64,000 nt of DNA from assembly GCA_007693945.1 (NCBI GenBank), contig RECP01000063.1, positions 1 through 64,000 of the forward strand. Direction: 5' to 3'. Below the pieces are notes generated by a model. The model did no database searches. It saw only the letters and a list, made by a program, of their open reading frames with translations, and was not told the DNA's origin. The DNA comes from Spirochaetaceae bacterium. Its GTDB lineage: Bacteria > Spirochaetota > Spirochaetia > DSM-27196 > PWMO01. This document shows, in pieces, positions 19,338-29,315 of the stretch (positions are counted from its first letter, which is position 1; every line of letters begins with the position of its first letter). A program made the position numbers and the translations under genes.

Positions 19338-21224
19338 CTATACGGCAACTGCCTTGCGCAGCTGCGTCTCCTCAACAATAACCAGCGACACGCTCACGGC
19401 CAACACCGCGTAGCCGACAACCGTAAACCGTACGCTGGGGAAGATAAGTGCCGCCCCGGCTACAAAGAAGAGCATCTGTTTCACGAGCGAGAGTTTTCGC
19501 AGCAGATATCCCTGCACAGCGGCACCAAACGCCATACTGCCAATCGCAAACGTGCCCACGGTGGCAACGATCTCCATTACGGAGCCACGCATCAGCAACG
19601 CGGGACGATAGACAAACACGTACGGAATCACGAATCCGATACCGCCAAGCTTCAGTGACTCGATTGCGGTAGGCCATATCCTGGCCCCCGATATGCCGAC
19701 CGACGCAAAGACGGCGGTGCAAATAGGAGGCGTGATAATTGCCAGCATCCCGAACCAGAAGACGAACAAGTGCGCCGTCATCGGGTCAACTCCCAGGCGG
19801 ATCATCGCCGGGGCGATGGTAATAGCCACGATGATATAGGCCGGTGTTGCCGGAATACCCATGCCCAGAAAGATGGTGGCGACCGTGGTGATCATCAGCA
19901 GGCGAAGCAACGAGTCACCCGCCAGCAGTCCGACGCGGCTGGAAAAGGCAAGTCCCAAACCGGTCAGCGAGACCACCGCAAGGACGATACCCGCCACTGC
20001 GCAGGCTGCAATGACCATTCGCGCGTTCATCGCCGCCGAATGCAATGCGTCGAGGTAGGTCCTGGGCACCCGCTTCACGCCGGCAACCGGTTTCAACAAG
20101 GAAAGCACCAGCATCGCCGAGATTCCGGTCATGGCGGCAAACGTAGGGGTGGAGCGCCGGATCACGAGCATGTAGACGATAACCAGAAGCACCAACACAA
20201 AATGCCAACCTTCTTTCAGCACTGCCGATGTTTTCGGGCATTGCGCGGCCGGCAGTCCGACCTTCCCCGTCTTGGCGGCGTGAAAATCGAGCATCCAGAA
20301 AACGGTCCAGAAGTACAGCAGCGCCGGAATCACCGCCGCAATGATCACCTCGCGGTAGGTGCTGCCGATGAACTCGGGAATCAGAAACGCGGCGGCCGCC
20401 ATCATCGGGGGCAGCATCGGCCCTCCGGTCGAGGCCACGCACTCGATTGCGCCGGCGACGTGCGGCTTGTAGCCCTGGCTCTTCATCATTGGAATGGTGA
20501 TCGAGCCGGTTGCCACCACGTTACCGGTACCGGTGCCGCTGATTGTCCCGAATAACGCACTGGCCACCACCGAGACCTTTGCGATCCCGCCACGGACACG
20601 CCCCACCAGAGACATTGAGATATCGATCAAGAACTTGCCGCCACCGGTGGCGTTCATCAGACTGCCGAAAAGAATGAACAGATAGACGAACGAGGCCGAA
20701 ACGCCGAGCGCCATCCCCCACAACCCCTCGCTGGACATCGTGAGTTGGGCAATAAGACGCGGAATACCGTAACCACGGTGACCAAAGAGTCCGGGAAGCA
20801 TATTTCCGAACATCGCGTAGGACAGAAAGATGACCCCGATGCCCGTCAGCACCAGGCCGAGCGTGCGGCGCGCGATCTCCAGCACAAACACAACGGTGAT
20901 GATCCCGACCACCAGATCCATCTGCGTGGGGAGTCCGGCGCGCTGTGAAATCGGCACGTAATTGACGTAGTAATAGAGCCCGGTCAGCAGCGCAGTGACT
21001 GCGCATGCAAGATCGAGAACAGAGGACCACAGGCGCCGGGGAGAAACCAGCGGCACACTAAGAAAGACTACTGCCATGCCCATCGCAAGGTGCCACGCGC
21101 GCAGCGAAAGCGAAGGCAGCCGCAGAAAGAGAAAAAAGAGCTGGAAGGTAGAAAAGAAGACGGTCAGGCTGTACAGCGCGTAGCGAAACACCCGATCATA
21201 GGTGGACGTGTTCATAGTGGACAT
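19338..21224 (-). CDS. TRAP transporter fused 4TM/12TM permease (TAXI-associated DctQM)
   Basis: About 640 aa polytopic protein; GTGNVVATGSITIPMMKSQGYKP and GMGIPATPAYIIVAI motifs; adjacent TAXI SBP. Confidence 0.9.
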   Translation of the reverse strand: MSTMNTSTYDRVFRYALYSLTVFFSTFQLFFLFLRLPSLSLRAWHLAMGMAVVFLSVPLVSPRRLWSSVLDLACAVTALLTGLYYYVNYVPISQRAGLPTQMDLVVGIITVVFVLEIARRTLGLVLTGIGVIFLSYAMFGNMLPGLFGHRGYGIPRLIAQLTMSSEGLWGMALGVSASFVYLFILFGSLMNATGGGKFLIDISMSLVGRVRGGIAKVSVVASALFGTISGTGTGNVVATGSITIPMMKSQGYKPHVAGAIECVASTGGPMLPPMMAAAAFLIPEFIGSTYREVIIAAVIPALLYFWTVFWMLDFHAAKTGKVGLPAAQCPKTSAVLKEGWHFVLVLLVIVYMLVIRRSTPTFAAMTGISAMLVLSLLKPVAGVKRVPRTYLDALHSAAMNARMVIAACAVAGIVLAVVSLTGLGLAFSSRVGLLAGDSLLRLLMITTVATIFLGMGIPATPAYIIVAITIAPAMIRLGVDPMTAHLFVFWFGMLAIITPPICTAVFASVGISGARIWPTAIESLKLGGIGFVIPYVFVYRPALLMRGSVMEIVATVGTFAIGSMAFGAAVQGYLLRKLSLVKQMLFFVAGAALIFPSVRFTVVGYAVLAVSVSLVIVEETQLRKAVAV

Positions 21225-21250
21225 ATGCCTCGGAGTGATCTCTCGAAATC

Positions 21251-21275
21251 GGGTAAGCCGCAAACCGGCTTACCC
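21251..21275 (-). terminator. Hairpin between TAXI SBP and fused permease (attenuator-like)
   Basis: GGGTAAGCCG-CAAAC-CGGCTTACCC, perfect 10-bp stem. Confidence 0.6.
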
Positions 21276-21310
21276 GCGTCGATCATAACTTCATCGATGA
21301 TCCACAAGGA

Positions 21311-22285
21311 TCACTGCACTATTCCGGCTTCCCGATAGTACTGCAGGGCACCGGGGTGAAACGGTATGGGAAGATCCTGTTCGTAGAATAGCTGAATATT
21401 CTCCGGACTGACATACTCAGCGGCAAACGGGTGAAACGATGCAATCTCCTCCCGGTGCTCGATCATTGCTTTGGTGATGCGATAGACAAGATCATCAGAC
21501 AGATCACCGCGCACTCCCGTCAGTGTGGTGAATGCAACGCCGGTCATGTCTTCGGTGATCGCTCTGAAGGTGCCGCGAGGAACGGTAACCACCACGTACA
21601 GGGGGAACTCCTGCCGGCTGCGTTGAATCACTTCCTGATCCGGGTAAGGCGATATGAAGCGGATTCGCGTCGTTGCTTCCAGCTCGGATACTACCGGGTA
21701 AGGGCTGCCCGCGGAGATGATTGTACAACCCAGTGCGTCAATCAATCCGTCACGCAACGCGTCGGCGGCGTCGGTGTACGAGAGGTAATCGGAGATGTAG
21801 TCGCCCTCGTGCAGGCCGTGAAGCGTGAATACCGCCTCCCACATCACCACACCGGATGATCCGGCCGGGCCGAAGCTGACGCGCCTGCCGCGAAGGTCGG
21901 CGATGCTGCGGATGTCCGAGTCGGCACGCACGATCAAGAGCTGGTTGTACAATACCCCCGAGCTGAGGATGCGAAGGTGATCAGCGCCCCTGTTGGCATA
22001 GGCGTCGTACAACGCATCGAGGGTGACGATACCTACATCGGTTTGCCTGGCCGCCAGCAGGGAGACGTTCTCCACTCCACCGCCGGTGGATTCAGCACTG
22101 GCGCGCACGCCGGGTACCTGGTCTTCTATGACTTTGGCAATGCCGGCCGCCACGGGATAGAACGAACCGCCGGTGGGCCCGCCGGATATTCCCAGAAACG
22201 CCTCTTCCGTTTCACCCCGCGCAAAGCCGGGCGCAATCACAACGACTGCCAGAAGACCAACAAGCAATAGATTTCGAATTCTCAT
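21311..22285 (-). CDS. TAXI family TRAP transporter substrate-binding protein
   Basis: FLGISGGPTGGSFYPVAAGIAKVIEDQVPGVRASAESTGGGVENV, a classic TAXI N-terminus; start ATG at 22285 with AAGGAG RBS. Confidence 0.93.
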   Translation of the reverse strand: MRIRNLLLVGLLAVVVIAPGFARGETEEAFLGISGGPTGGSFYPVAAGIAKVIEDQVPGVRASAESTGGGVENVSLLAARQTDVGIVTLDALYDAYANRGADHLRILSSGVLYNQLLIVRADSDIRSIADLRGRRVSFGPAGSSGVVMWEAVFTLHGLHEGDYISDYLSYTDAADALRDGLIDALGCTIISAGSPYPVVSELEATTRIRFISPYPDQEVIQRSRQEFPLYVVVTVPRGTFRAITEDMTGVAFTTLTGVRGDLSDDLVYRITKAMIEHREEIASFHPFAAEYVSPENIQLFYEQDLPIPFHPGALQYYREAGIVQ

Positions 22286-22469
22286 CACAAGCAACTCCTT
22301 TTTTTGCGTTTTCCACCCGGCCACACCGGCCGAGCATTTGCAGACCATTTCTGGATACCGGGCTTCCTGCTTCGGCGGCCCGGACTCGCCGCCGCTTTGT
22401 CGTCGGATCTCTTCAACTATGCCTGCATCTCCGCGTTTGCTCGAGACCCTGAGCCCCGCATTGGCGATA

Positions 22470-22498
22470 ATCGTAGCTCGGAGTCTGTACTTTGTCAA
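22470..22498 (-). promoter_or_regulatory. Putative promoter TTGACA-N17-TACGAT for the TAXI-TRAP operon
   Basis: -35 at 22493-22498 and -10 at 22470-22475 (minus strand). Confidence 0.55.
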
Positions 22499-22706
22499 TG
22501 TTACAGTTAAAGTAATGTAGCGTCAGGGCGCCGATCAGGGTCCATAAACAATATTTAGTTCATAAACTCTATAGTATCGGCATCCGGTCTCGCCATTTGT
22601 TCTTTGTGTTGCAGAAGTTATCGCTTATCGCTATGATCTGAGTGTGAAGGCCGTACCGGCGATAGCACAAATGGAGCCGTGACCGCGCTTCGCCGAGTCA
22701 CAGCCG

Positions 22707-24008
22707 GTGCTTGTTTCCGAGGAGTGCGACGTGAACCCGCGAATTGGACAGCCCGAACTGCTGAAAGAGATCAACCGCGCCCGGGTGTTCGAAATTCTGC
22801 GTCATGCGCGAACCATCTCGCGGCCTGAACTCGCCGACCTCACCGGCTTGAGCCGTGCGACCGTAAGCCTTCTGATCGACAGCCTCTTGCAGGCCGGCAT
22901 TGTACGGGAAGCAGGTCTGGGCGCCTCCTCCGGCGGCCGGCCGCCGGTGGTGCTCGAGTTTTGTCCCGATGCGGTCTGCGCGCTCGGCGCGCGTATGCGC
23001 GATTACCAGTGGAGCGTGGTGCTTACCAATCTGGATGCCGCACCGCTTGATCGTGAGCAGATCGAGATACCCGGCAGCAGCGCCGAGGCCGCCACCGAGG
23101 CGCTGGCGCGCGCGGTGGAAAACCTGATCCAACGCACGCGCACCCGGCGAATCCTGCCGGCACTGGGGGTTGGTTCACCCGGGCTCGTCGATATGCGCAG
23201 TGGAATCATCCAGAGCGCAACCGACGTGGGATGGTTCGGGGTACCCCTGAAGACGATGCTCGAAGAACGAATCGGCCTTGAAGTGTACCTCGCTAATCGC
23301 AGCAAAGTCGGCGCGCTCGGAGAGCACTGGCGAGGTGCGGCGATCGGCACCCAGGAGCTGATCTATATCGCAATTGGCACCGGCGTGGCCTGCGGTATCA
23401 TTCACCGGGGCGAGCTGTATGCCGGTACCAACTCGAGCGCAGGCGAGCTGGGCCACGTGACGGTCGTACCCGACGGCCCGCTGTGCCCCTGCGGCAATCG
23501 CGGCTGTCTACAGCAGCTGGTCTCCGACCCCGCACTCGCCAGGAGCGCCCGCGTGCGCCTGCGTGAGGCACAGCACGGGCTGCTGTTCGAGCGGTTTGGA
23601 AGCCAGCTTGAAGCGCTCGATGCCGCGGCGGTGTTTGCCGCGGCCGAAGCAGGGGATGAGCTCGCCTGCGAGCTGCTCGATGAGGCGGCCGAGCACCTCG
23701 CGGTAGCCGTCGGCAATCTGGTGAACCTGTTCAACCCCGAGATGATTGTAATCGGCGGACAGTCGGGCGCCGGAAGCGAGCTTTTCGTGGAGATGCTCAG
23801 GCGCAAGACGCGAAGACGCGCAATGACCTATCCGCTTTCGGCCGCGAGCATTACAACCGCAAAGCTCGGCGCCGATGCGGCCGCGGTTGGCGCGGCGGTA
23901 CTGGTGCTGCAGCACGCACCGGATCTGCTGCTGGGTGAACGGATGAACAGCATGACGGCGGCCGCGCCGTTCTGCGGACAGCAAAGCCGACACAGCTGTC
24001 GAAGCTGA
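22707..24008 (+). CDS. ROK family transcriptional regulator
   Basis: HTH SRPELADLTGLSRATVSLLIDSLL and ROK motif CPCGNRGCLQQ; divergent from TAXI-TRAP genes. Confidence 0.9.
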   Translation: MLVSEECDVNPRIGQPELLKEINRARVFEILRHARTISRPELADLTGLSRATVSLLIDSLLQAGIVREAGLGASSGGRPPVVLEFCPDAVCALGARMRDYQWSVVLTNLDAAPLDREQIEIPGSSAEAATEALARAVENLIQRTRTRRILPALGVGSPGLVDMRSGIIQSATDVGWFGVPLKTMLEERIGLEVYLANRSKVGALGEHWRGAAIGTQELIYIAIGTGVACGIIHRGELYAGTNSSAGELGHVTVVPDGPLCPCGNRGCLQQLVSDPALARSARVRLREAQHGLLFERFGSQLEALDAAAVFAAAEAGDELACELLDEAAEHLAVAVGNLVNLFNPEMIVIGGQSGAGSELFVEMLRRKTRRRAMTYPLSAASITTAKLGADAAAVGAAVLVLQHAPDLLLGERMNSMTAAAPFCGQQSRHSCRS

Positions 24009-24109
24009 TCCAACCGGTCTGAAGTCCTGTCCGGGCCGCATCGGCAGGGGCTTGACGCACCGAGGATGCAGTCCGGCGTACGGCGAGTCGCACAAGGAGC
24101 CTGTCAACG

Positions 24110-25462
24110 ATGAGCAAACCGACGGATATGCACTTGAAGGGCGTGGAAATCTCAACGCAGCGTATCGACTATCGTGTTCCGATCAAGTTTGGCGGGCGGG
24201 TGGTGATTGACGTCGTACTGCTGGACGTCACGGTCGACGTCGAGACGCGCGACGGTCGGCGTGCCCGGGGTTACGGTTCGATGCCCATGGGCAATGTCTG
24301 GGCGTGGCCCAGCCAGACATCCACGAGTGACCATACGTTGGCGGCCATGGTCCGGGTGGGCGAACGCCTGGCAGTCGTCGCCAACGATTACCGTGAAGCC
24401 GGACATCCGTTGGAGATCACCCACGACCTGGCGTCCGAGTATCAGGCGGCGGCCGACCGGACCGTCGCCGAATTGGCAATCTCCGAGCCGATGCCCCGCC
24501 TGGCGCAGTTGGTCGCGGCCAGTCCTTTGGAGGCCGCGATTCACGACGCCTACGGGATGGCGTTGGACCAGAACTCGTACAACGTGCTGGGGGCGTCGTT
24601 TGCCAACCGTGACCTGGCGGCTTATCTGACCGATGAGTTTGGCGGTGAATATCTCGACCGCTACACGCTGCGAGAACCCAGGCCGCGGATGCCTTTGTAT
24701 CACCTGGTCGGCGCGCTGGACGCGCTCAGTGAGGCCGAGTTGCTGAATCCGGTCCGCGACGGACTCCCCGAAACGCTCGGCCAATGGATTGTGGCTGATG
24801 GACTGACTCATCTGAAGATCAAACTGGCGGGCGACGATCTGAAGTGGGACCTGGATCGGGTGGTCGGCGTTGAGCGCGTGGCCGGCGAGGCCCAGAGGCA
24901 GCGTGGTTGCAGGCAATGGTGGTACTCGCTGGATTTCAATGAGAAGTGTGCCAGTGTGGACTACGTGCTTGAATTCCTGCGACAGCTCCAGCAGCAATCC
25001 CCGGAGGCTCTGGATCGCGTGCAGTACATCGAGCAACCAACGCACCGCGATCTGAGGTCCAACCCCGAAAACCGTATGCACGAGGCGGCAAAGATCAAGC
25101 CCGTGGTGATTGACGAGTCGCTGGTGGATCTCGAGAGTCTGTTGCTGGCACGGGAGCAGGGCTACTCGGGAGTTGCGCTCAAAGCGTGTAAAGGCCACAC
25201 TGAAGCATTACTTATGGGCGCCGCCGCTCAGAAGTATCAGCTGTTCCTGTGCGTTCAGGACCTGACCTGTATCGGGCGCTCCTTTCTGCATTCCGCGTCC
25301 CTGGCCGCTCGTATCCCGACCATTACGGCAATCGAAGGCAACGGAAGACAGTACTGTCCGGCCGGCAATCACGGCTGGGACGAGCGTTTCCCGGGCATGT
25401 TTCAAATCACTGATGGAACGGTACGGACCGGCGATTTGAGCTCGCTCGGCCTGGGATACTGA
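24110..25462 (+). CDS. Enolase superfamily protein (mandelate racemase/muconate cycloisomerase-like)
   Basis: N-terminal capping domain and barrel motifs LKIKLAGDD, YSLDFNEKC, VVIDESLVDL, GVALKACKG. Confidence 0.8.
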   Translation: MSKPTDMHLKGVEISTQRIDYRVPIKFGGRVVIDVVLLDVTVDVETRDGRRARGYGSMPMGNVWAWPSQTSTSDHTLAAMVRVGERLAVVANDYREAGHPLEITHDLASEYQAAADRTVAELAISEPMPRLAQLVAASPLEAAIHDAYGMALDQNSYNVLGASFANRDLAAYLTDEFGGEYLDRYTLREPRPRMPLYHLVGALDALSEAELLNPVRDGLPETLGQWIVADGLTHLKIKLAGDDLKWDLDRVVGVERVAGEAQRQRGCRQWWYSLDFNEKCASVDYVLEFLRQLQQQSPEALDRVQYIEQPTHRDLRSNPENRMHEAAKIKPVVIDESLVDLESLLLAREQGYSGVALKACKGHTEALLMGAAAQKYQLFLCVQDLTCIGRSFLHSASLAARIPTITAIEGNGRQYCPAGNHGWDERFPGMFQITDGTVRTGDLSSLGLGY

Positions 25463-25485
25463 TCACGTCTCGTATCGCCTCACAC

Positions 25486-26283
25486 CTAGCGGCCCTGGAA
25501 CCGCGGCGGACGCTTGTCACGAAACGATGCAACGCCCTCGGCTCCGTCGTGCGTCAGCGCGCTCAAGCCGCCGGCAATCGACTCCATCGCGCCGGCGGTC
25601 CAGCGGCTCTGCTGGTGCGTGCGCAGCAGCTGCTTTGCCGCACCGACCGCCACCGGTGCGTTTTGCGCGATGCGATCGAGCAACTGCGAAGCGCCGGCCT
25701 CCATGGCCTCACGATCGTCGTACAATCCGTTAACCAGCCCCCACTGGGCGGCAATTGAGGCGGCGATCGGCTCGCCGGTGAAAATCATCTGCTTGGCGCG
25801 CGAAACACCGACGCGTTCGGCCAGCCTCAGCGTGCCGCCCCAGCCGGGTATTGCCGCGATGCCGACCTCGGGAAAGGCGAAACGGCTGTTCCCGGTGGTC
25901 AGGATCAGATCGCACGTCAGAGCCAGCTCGAGCCCGCCGCCGTAGGCTACTCCGTCGATCAGCGCGACCGTGGGCTGCAGCAGCCGTTCAAACCGTTCGA
26001 AGATCTCGTGGCCGCGGCGCGTCCACGAGCGCCACATCTCGAGCGGCGGCAGATCGGCCCACGCCTTGATGTCGGCACCGGCACAGAACGCCCGGTCACC
26101 GGCGGCACCGAGTATCACGCCGCGGCAATCTCCGTCGCGGTCTATTTCGCTTACCAGACGCTCGATGGTATCGAGCATCTCGCTGTCAAGGACGTTGAGC
26201 TTGTCCGGACGGTTCAGCGTTATGCGTGCCACACTGCCCTGGCGCGAGAAGAGAACTTTCGGTTCCTGCTGTGGATCAGACAT
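25486..26283 (-). CDS. Enoyl-CoA hydratase/isomerase family protein
   Basis: ARITLNRPDKLNVLDSEML, DRAFCAGADIKAW, ALIDGVAYGGGLELALTCDLILT. Confidence 0.92.
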   Translation of the reverse strand: MSDPQQEPKVLFSRQGSVARITLNRPDKLNVLDSEMLDTIERLVSEIDRDGDCRGVILGAAGDRAFCAGADIKAWADLPPLEMWRSWTRRGHEIFERFERLLQPTVALIDGVAYGGGLELALTCDLILTTGNSRFAFPEVGIAAIPGWGGTLRLAERVGVSRAKQMIFTGEPIAASIAAQWGLVNGLYDDREAMEAGASQLLDRIAQNAPVAVGAAKQLLRTHQQSRWTAGAMESIAGGLSALTHDGAEGVASFRDKRPPRFQGR

Positions 26284-26309
26284 TGGCCCCCCGGTTTATC
26301 ACCGCGCTA

Positions 26310-27908
26310 TCATGCGTCGCCGTACAAGCCGACGGCTCCCGAACGGAACAGACGCTCATCCATCGGTTTGAGTTCGCGGGCCACCCGTAACGGAGCATCG
26401 GAGCGCTGCAGCACGTGCGCCTGCAGGTCTATGCCGGGCGCGATCTCGGTGACGGTCAGCCCTTCGGGGCGCAGTTTGATGACGCAGCGCTCCGTTACGT
26501 AGGTTACGTCCTGCCGTCTGGCCAGGCCCTGGTTTCCCGAGAAGGTGACGTGCTCGACCTGAGGCACAAACTTGTTCACCTTGCCGTCGCGCACGATATT
26601 CAGCTGCCCATCATCGATGCGTACGTCCAGACCACCGGCGGTGAACGTGCCGCAGAACACAATGCGGCGCACCGCGGTGACAATATCGACGAAACCTCCA
26701 CAGCCGGCGGTGACGTGCGGCATGGCAGCCAGCCTCGACACATTGACGCAGCCCTGGCTGTCAACCTGCATGAAGGATAACAGTGCAGCGTCGATGCCGC
26801 CGCCCTGGAAAAGGGTGAACTGGTACGGCGAAGCCAGGATCGCTTCGGCGTTCACGGCGCAACCAAAGGCAAAGCCCGTTAGCGGCACGCCGCCGGTGGC
26901 GCCCTGCTCGATGGCCCAGGTGACGCGCCCGGCGGCGCCCTCTTCAATCAAGACCCGCGGTACCAGCGCCGAGATACCGAATCCCAGGTTTACTGTATCG
27001 CCCGCGGCGAGCTCCAGCGCCGCACGGCGCGCGATGATCTTCTCTATACTCTCAGGCACCGGCTCAAAGAAGGAGATCGGCGTGCGCACCTCGCCGCTGA
27101 TCGCCGGATCGTAGAGCGTCTCGGTAGTCTGCATCTGGTCGGGCGCGACCACGACGTAGTCCACCAGGGTCGACGGGACGTAGGCGCGCTGGGCCGGAAT
27201 CGAGAACGCCTCGGTAATCCGCTTGACCTGCGCGATGATGATGCCGCCGTTGTTGCGCGCCGCGAGCGCCTGCTCGATCACACCGAGATAGGCGCCTTCG
27301 TGCTCCATCGAGATATTGCCGCGTTCATCGGCGGTTGTTCCGCGGATGATCGTACAGTCGGGGGCGAAGTTGCGGAAATGGAGCCACTTGCACCCGGCGA
27401 AGTCTACCAGCTCAACGATGTCCTCGACCGCCGCATCGTTCATCCTGCAGCCGTTGCGCCGCGGATCGACGAAGGTGTCCATACCTACCATGGTAAGTAC
27501 GCCCGGGCGGTGGGCGGCCACGTCGCGATGCATGTCAAACAGGACGCCGCTGGGCACGTTGTAGGCCGCCACCGTATTATCGCGGATCATCTGCCAGATT
27601 CTGGGAGATTGGCGGTTGGACGGACCCGAAGGGTAGGATCCGGCGATCACCCGCGCCAGCAGCCCCTCCTGTGCCAGGTGATCGATCCCGTCAATGCCGT
27701 ACATGTCGCCAGCGGCAATAGGGTGGATGGTCGTCAGGTTGCGAGGCGAGCCGGTCTGGCGGAACCGCCTGCCCAGCGCCGAGAGCACGCTGTCGGGGCA
27801 GCCCAGTCCACTCGAGCTGCTGACGCTCACCACGGCGTTGTCGGTGATCAGCTCCGCCGCGCGCTCGGCACTGATGATCTTTGTTCGACTTGCTGCAGCG
27901 TTGTTCAT
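26310..27908 (-). CDS. Acyl-CoA:acetate/3-ketoacid CoA-transferase (fused alpha-beta, family I)
   Basis: About 530 aa; SAERAAELITDNAVVSVSSSSGLGCPDSVLSAL, VNLGFGISALVPRVL, WAIEQGATGGVPL. Confidence 0.87.
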   Translation of the reverse strand: MNNAAASRTKIISAERAAELITDNAVVSVSSSSGLGCPDSVLSALGRRFRQTGSPRNLTTIHPIAAGDMYGIDGIDHLAQEGLLARVIAGSYPSGPSNRQSPRIWQMIRDNTVAAYNVPSGVLFDMHRDVAAHRPGVLTMVGMDTFVDPRRNGCRMNDAAVEDIVELVDFAGCKWLHFRNFAPDCTIIRGTTADERGNISMEHEGAYLGVIEQALAARNNGGIIIAQVKRITEAFSIPAQRAYVPSTLVDYVVVAPDQMQTTETLYDPAISGEVRTPISFFEPVPESIEKIIARRAALELAAGDTVNLGFGISALVPRVLIEEGAAGRVTWAIEQGATGGVPLTGFAFGCAVNAEAILASPYQFTLFQGGGIDAALLSFMQVDSQGCVNVSRLAAMPHVTAGCGGFVDIVTAVRRIVFCGTFTAGGLDVRIDDGQLNIVRDGKVNKFVPQVEHVTFSGNQGLARRQDVTYVTERCVIKLRPEGLTVTEIAPGIDLQAHVLQRSDAPLRVARELKPMDERLFRSGAVGLYGDA

Positions 27909-27920
27909 GGTAGCGGCTCC

Positions 27921-29315
27921 TTACACGCCAAAGAACGTCAGATAGGGGCCTTGCGCGGCCAGGCGCTGCAGGTAGACCGCAAGCTCCATCAGGTGGTAAT
28001 CGCCCCACATGCACGACTCACCACTGGCAATCCTGCGACCACGCGGGACATGATCCCAACCGTTGGGCTGATGATAGATCGAATGCAGCAGCATACCCTC
28101 GTGAGACGCATCGACCGAGAGATACGGTTCGGCCAGGAGCGTCCGTGCAATACTCAAACCGGTTTGAACGTAGCGTGATCCCGCCGCGCGGTCTCCGTGC
28201 GCACTCAGATGGCGCCCCAGACGCAGATAGCCCTGAGCACAGATGGCGGCCGCCGAGCTGTCGACCGGTTCGTAGTCGTTGAAGGGGTCGGCGGGCCGGT
28301 CGAGATAGCCGGGCATCCTGGCAAGTCCAGGAGCTCCCGTATCCCAGTAGGGAACGCCGTCGGTGGGAGTGTTTTCAATGAAGAAGTCGGCCGCGGCGGT
28401 GGCGGTCTGGATGAAGCGTTCGATCACCGCATCCTTGGTGGGAAGGTCGGCCAGGCCGGCTGCCGCGATCTCCCGCTGATCAACGGTTGCCAGAAACTCG
28501 AGCTCTTCGGCATACCCGCACAGCACCCATGCCAGACCCCGTGTCCAGGTACTGAACGGGGAATAGCCCTGCTGGGTTGAGGGACAGCGGTAGACGCCGT
28601 TGTGCACGTTGAAGATCGATTCGTGGACTACGCGCCCGCGCACGTCGTAGCTGTCACGTCCCCGGCCGAAGTAGACGTTGTACCTGGCGGTTGCCTCGGC
28701 GTGCTGCAGAAATCGCAGCAGCAGCGAGACTTTCTGATCCTGCTCGCCCATCAGCACGTGCCCGAAGCGATGCCCCAGCGCGAGCATCCGCAACGAACGG
28801 ACTGTATCGGAGAAGAGCGAATGAGGTCCGTTGAACGAATGGATGAATCCCAGTCCATCGGCCGTGGGTGTCCAGCGAGCTGCCTGAACCGCTCCGGAGA
28901 TCTTGAGCGCCAGCCGGTAGAACTCCCGCTCCCAGCGATCTTCGGCAATCCGGCCTTCGCTCATCAGGCGCAGCAGGTTACCGTAGGTGCTGACATTGTT
29001 GAACCCGTGATCGTGGACGCCCATGTGGCTGACGTGAGAAGCCATTACTTCAACCGTGGCCCGCCGCCCGATCTGCAGGAACTGCTGGTCCCCGGTGGCA
29101 TCGAACTGGTAGATGGCATTGCCGAACTGAAAGCCCTGCGTCCATTCAGTCCATCCGCGAGAGGTGTACCTGCCGTCCACGGTGAATACCGGCGTACCGT
29201 CTTGCGGATTCCAGCGCGCATCAAGCGCGCGGATCTTGCCCGCGGCCAGAGCAAAGAACCGGTTCAGTGCCGGTTGTAGATCGGCCGGCTTCAAATGCTG
29301 GTCAGCGTTAATCAT
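27921..29315 (-). CDS. Six-hairpin glycosidase, GH88-like unsaturated glucuronyl hydrolase
   Basis: DGRYTSRGWTEWTQGFQFGNAIYQFDATGDQQFL, VHDHGFNNVSTYGNLLRL, FSTWTRGLAWVLCGYAEE; family assigned by eye. Confidence 0.7.
   Translation of the reverse strand: MINADQHLKPADLQPALNRFFALAAGKIRALDARWNPQDGTPVFTVDGRYTSRGWTEWTQGFQFGNAIYQFDATGDQQFLQIGRRATVEVMASHVSHMGVHDHGFNNVSTYGNLLRLMSEGRIAEDRWEREFYRLALKISGAVQAARWTPTADGLGFIHSFNGPHSLFSDTVRSLRMLALGHRFGHVLMGEQDQKVSLLLRFLQHAEATARYNVYFGRGRDSYDVRGRVVHESIFNVHNGVYRCPSTQQGYSPFSTWTRGLAWVLCGYAEELEFLATVDQREIAAAGLADLPTKDAVIERFIQTATAAADFFIENTPTDGVPYWDTGAPGLARMPGYLDRPADPFNDYEPVDSSAAAICAQGYLRLGRHLSAHGDRAAGSRYVQTGLSIARTLLAEPYLSVDASHEGMLLHSIYHQPNGWDHVPRGRRIASGESCMWGDYHLMELAVYLQRLAAQGPYLTFFGV

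Noticed and set aside
19770-20555. 261-aa plus-strand ORF rich in H/R/D/Q
   Set aside because: Antisense to the TRAP permease; composition typical of a reverse-complemented membrane protein.
24152-25198. 348-aa minus-strand ORF
   Set aside because: Antisense to the enolase-superfamily gene, no domain motifs.
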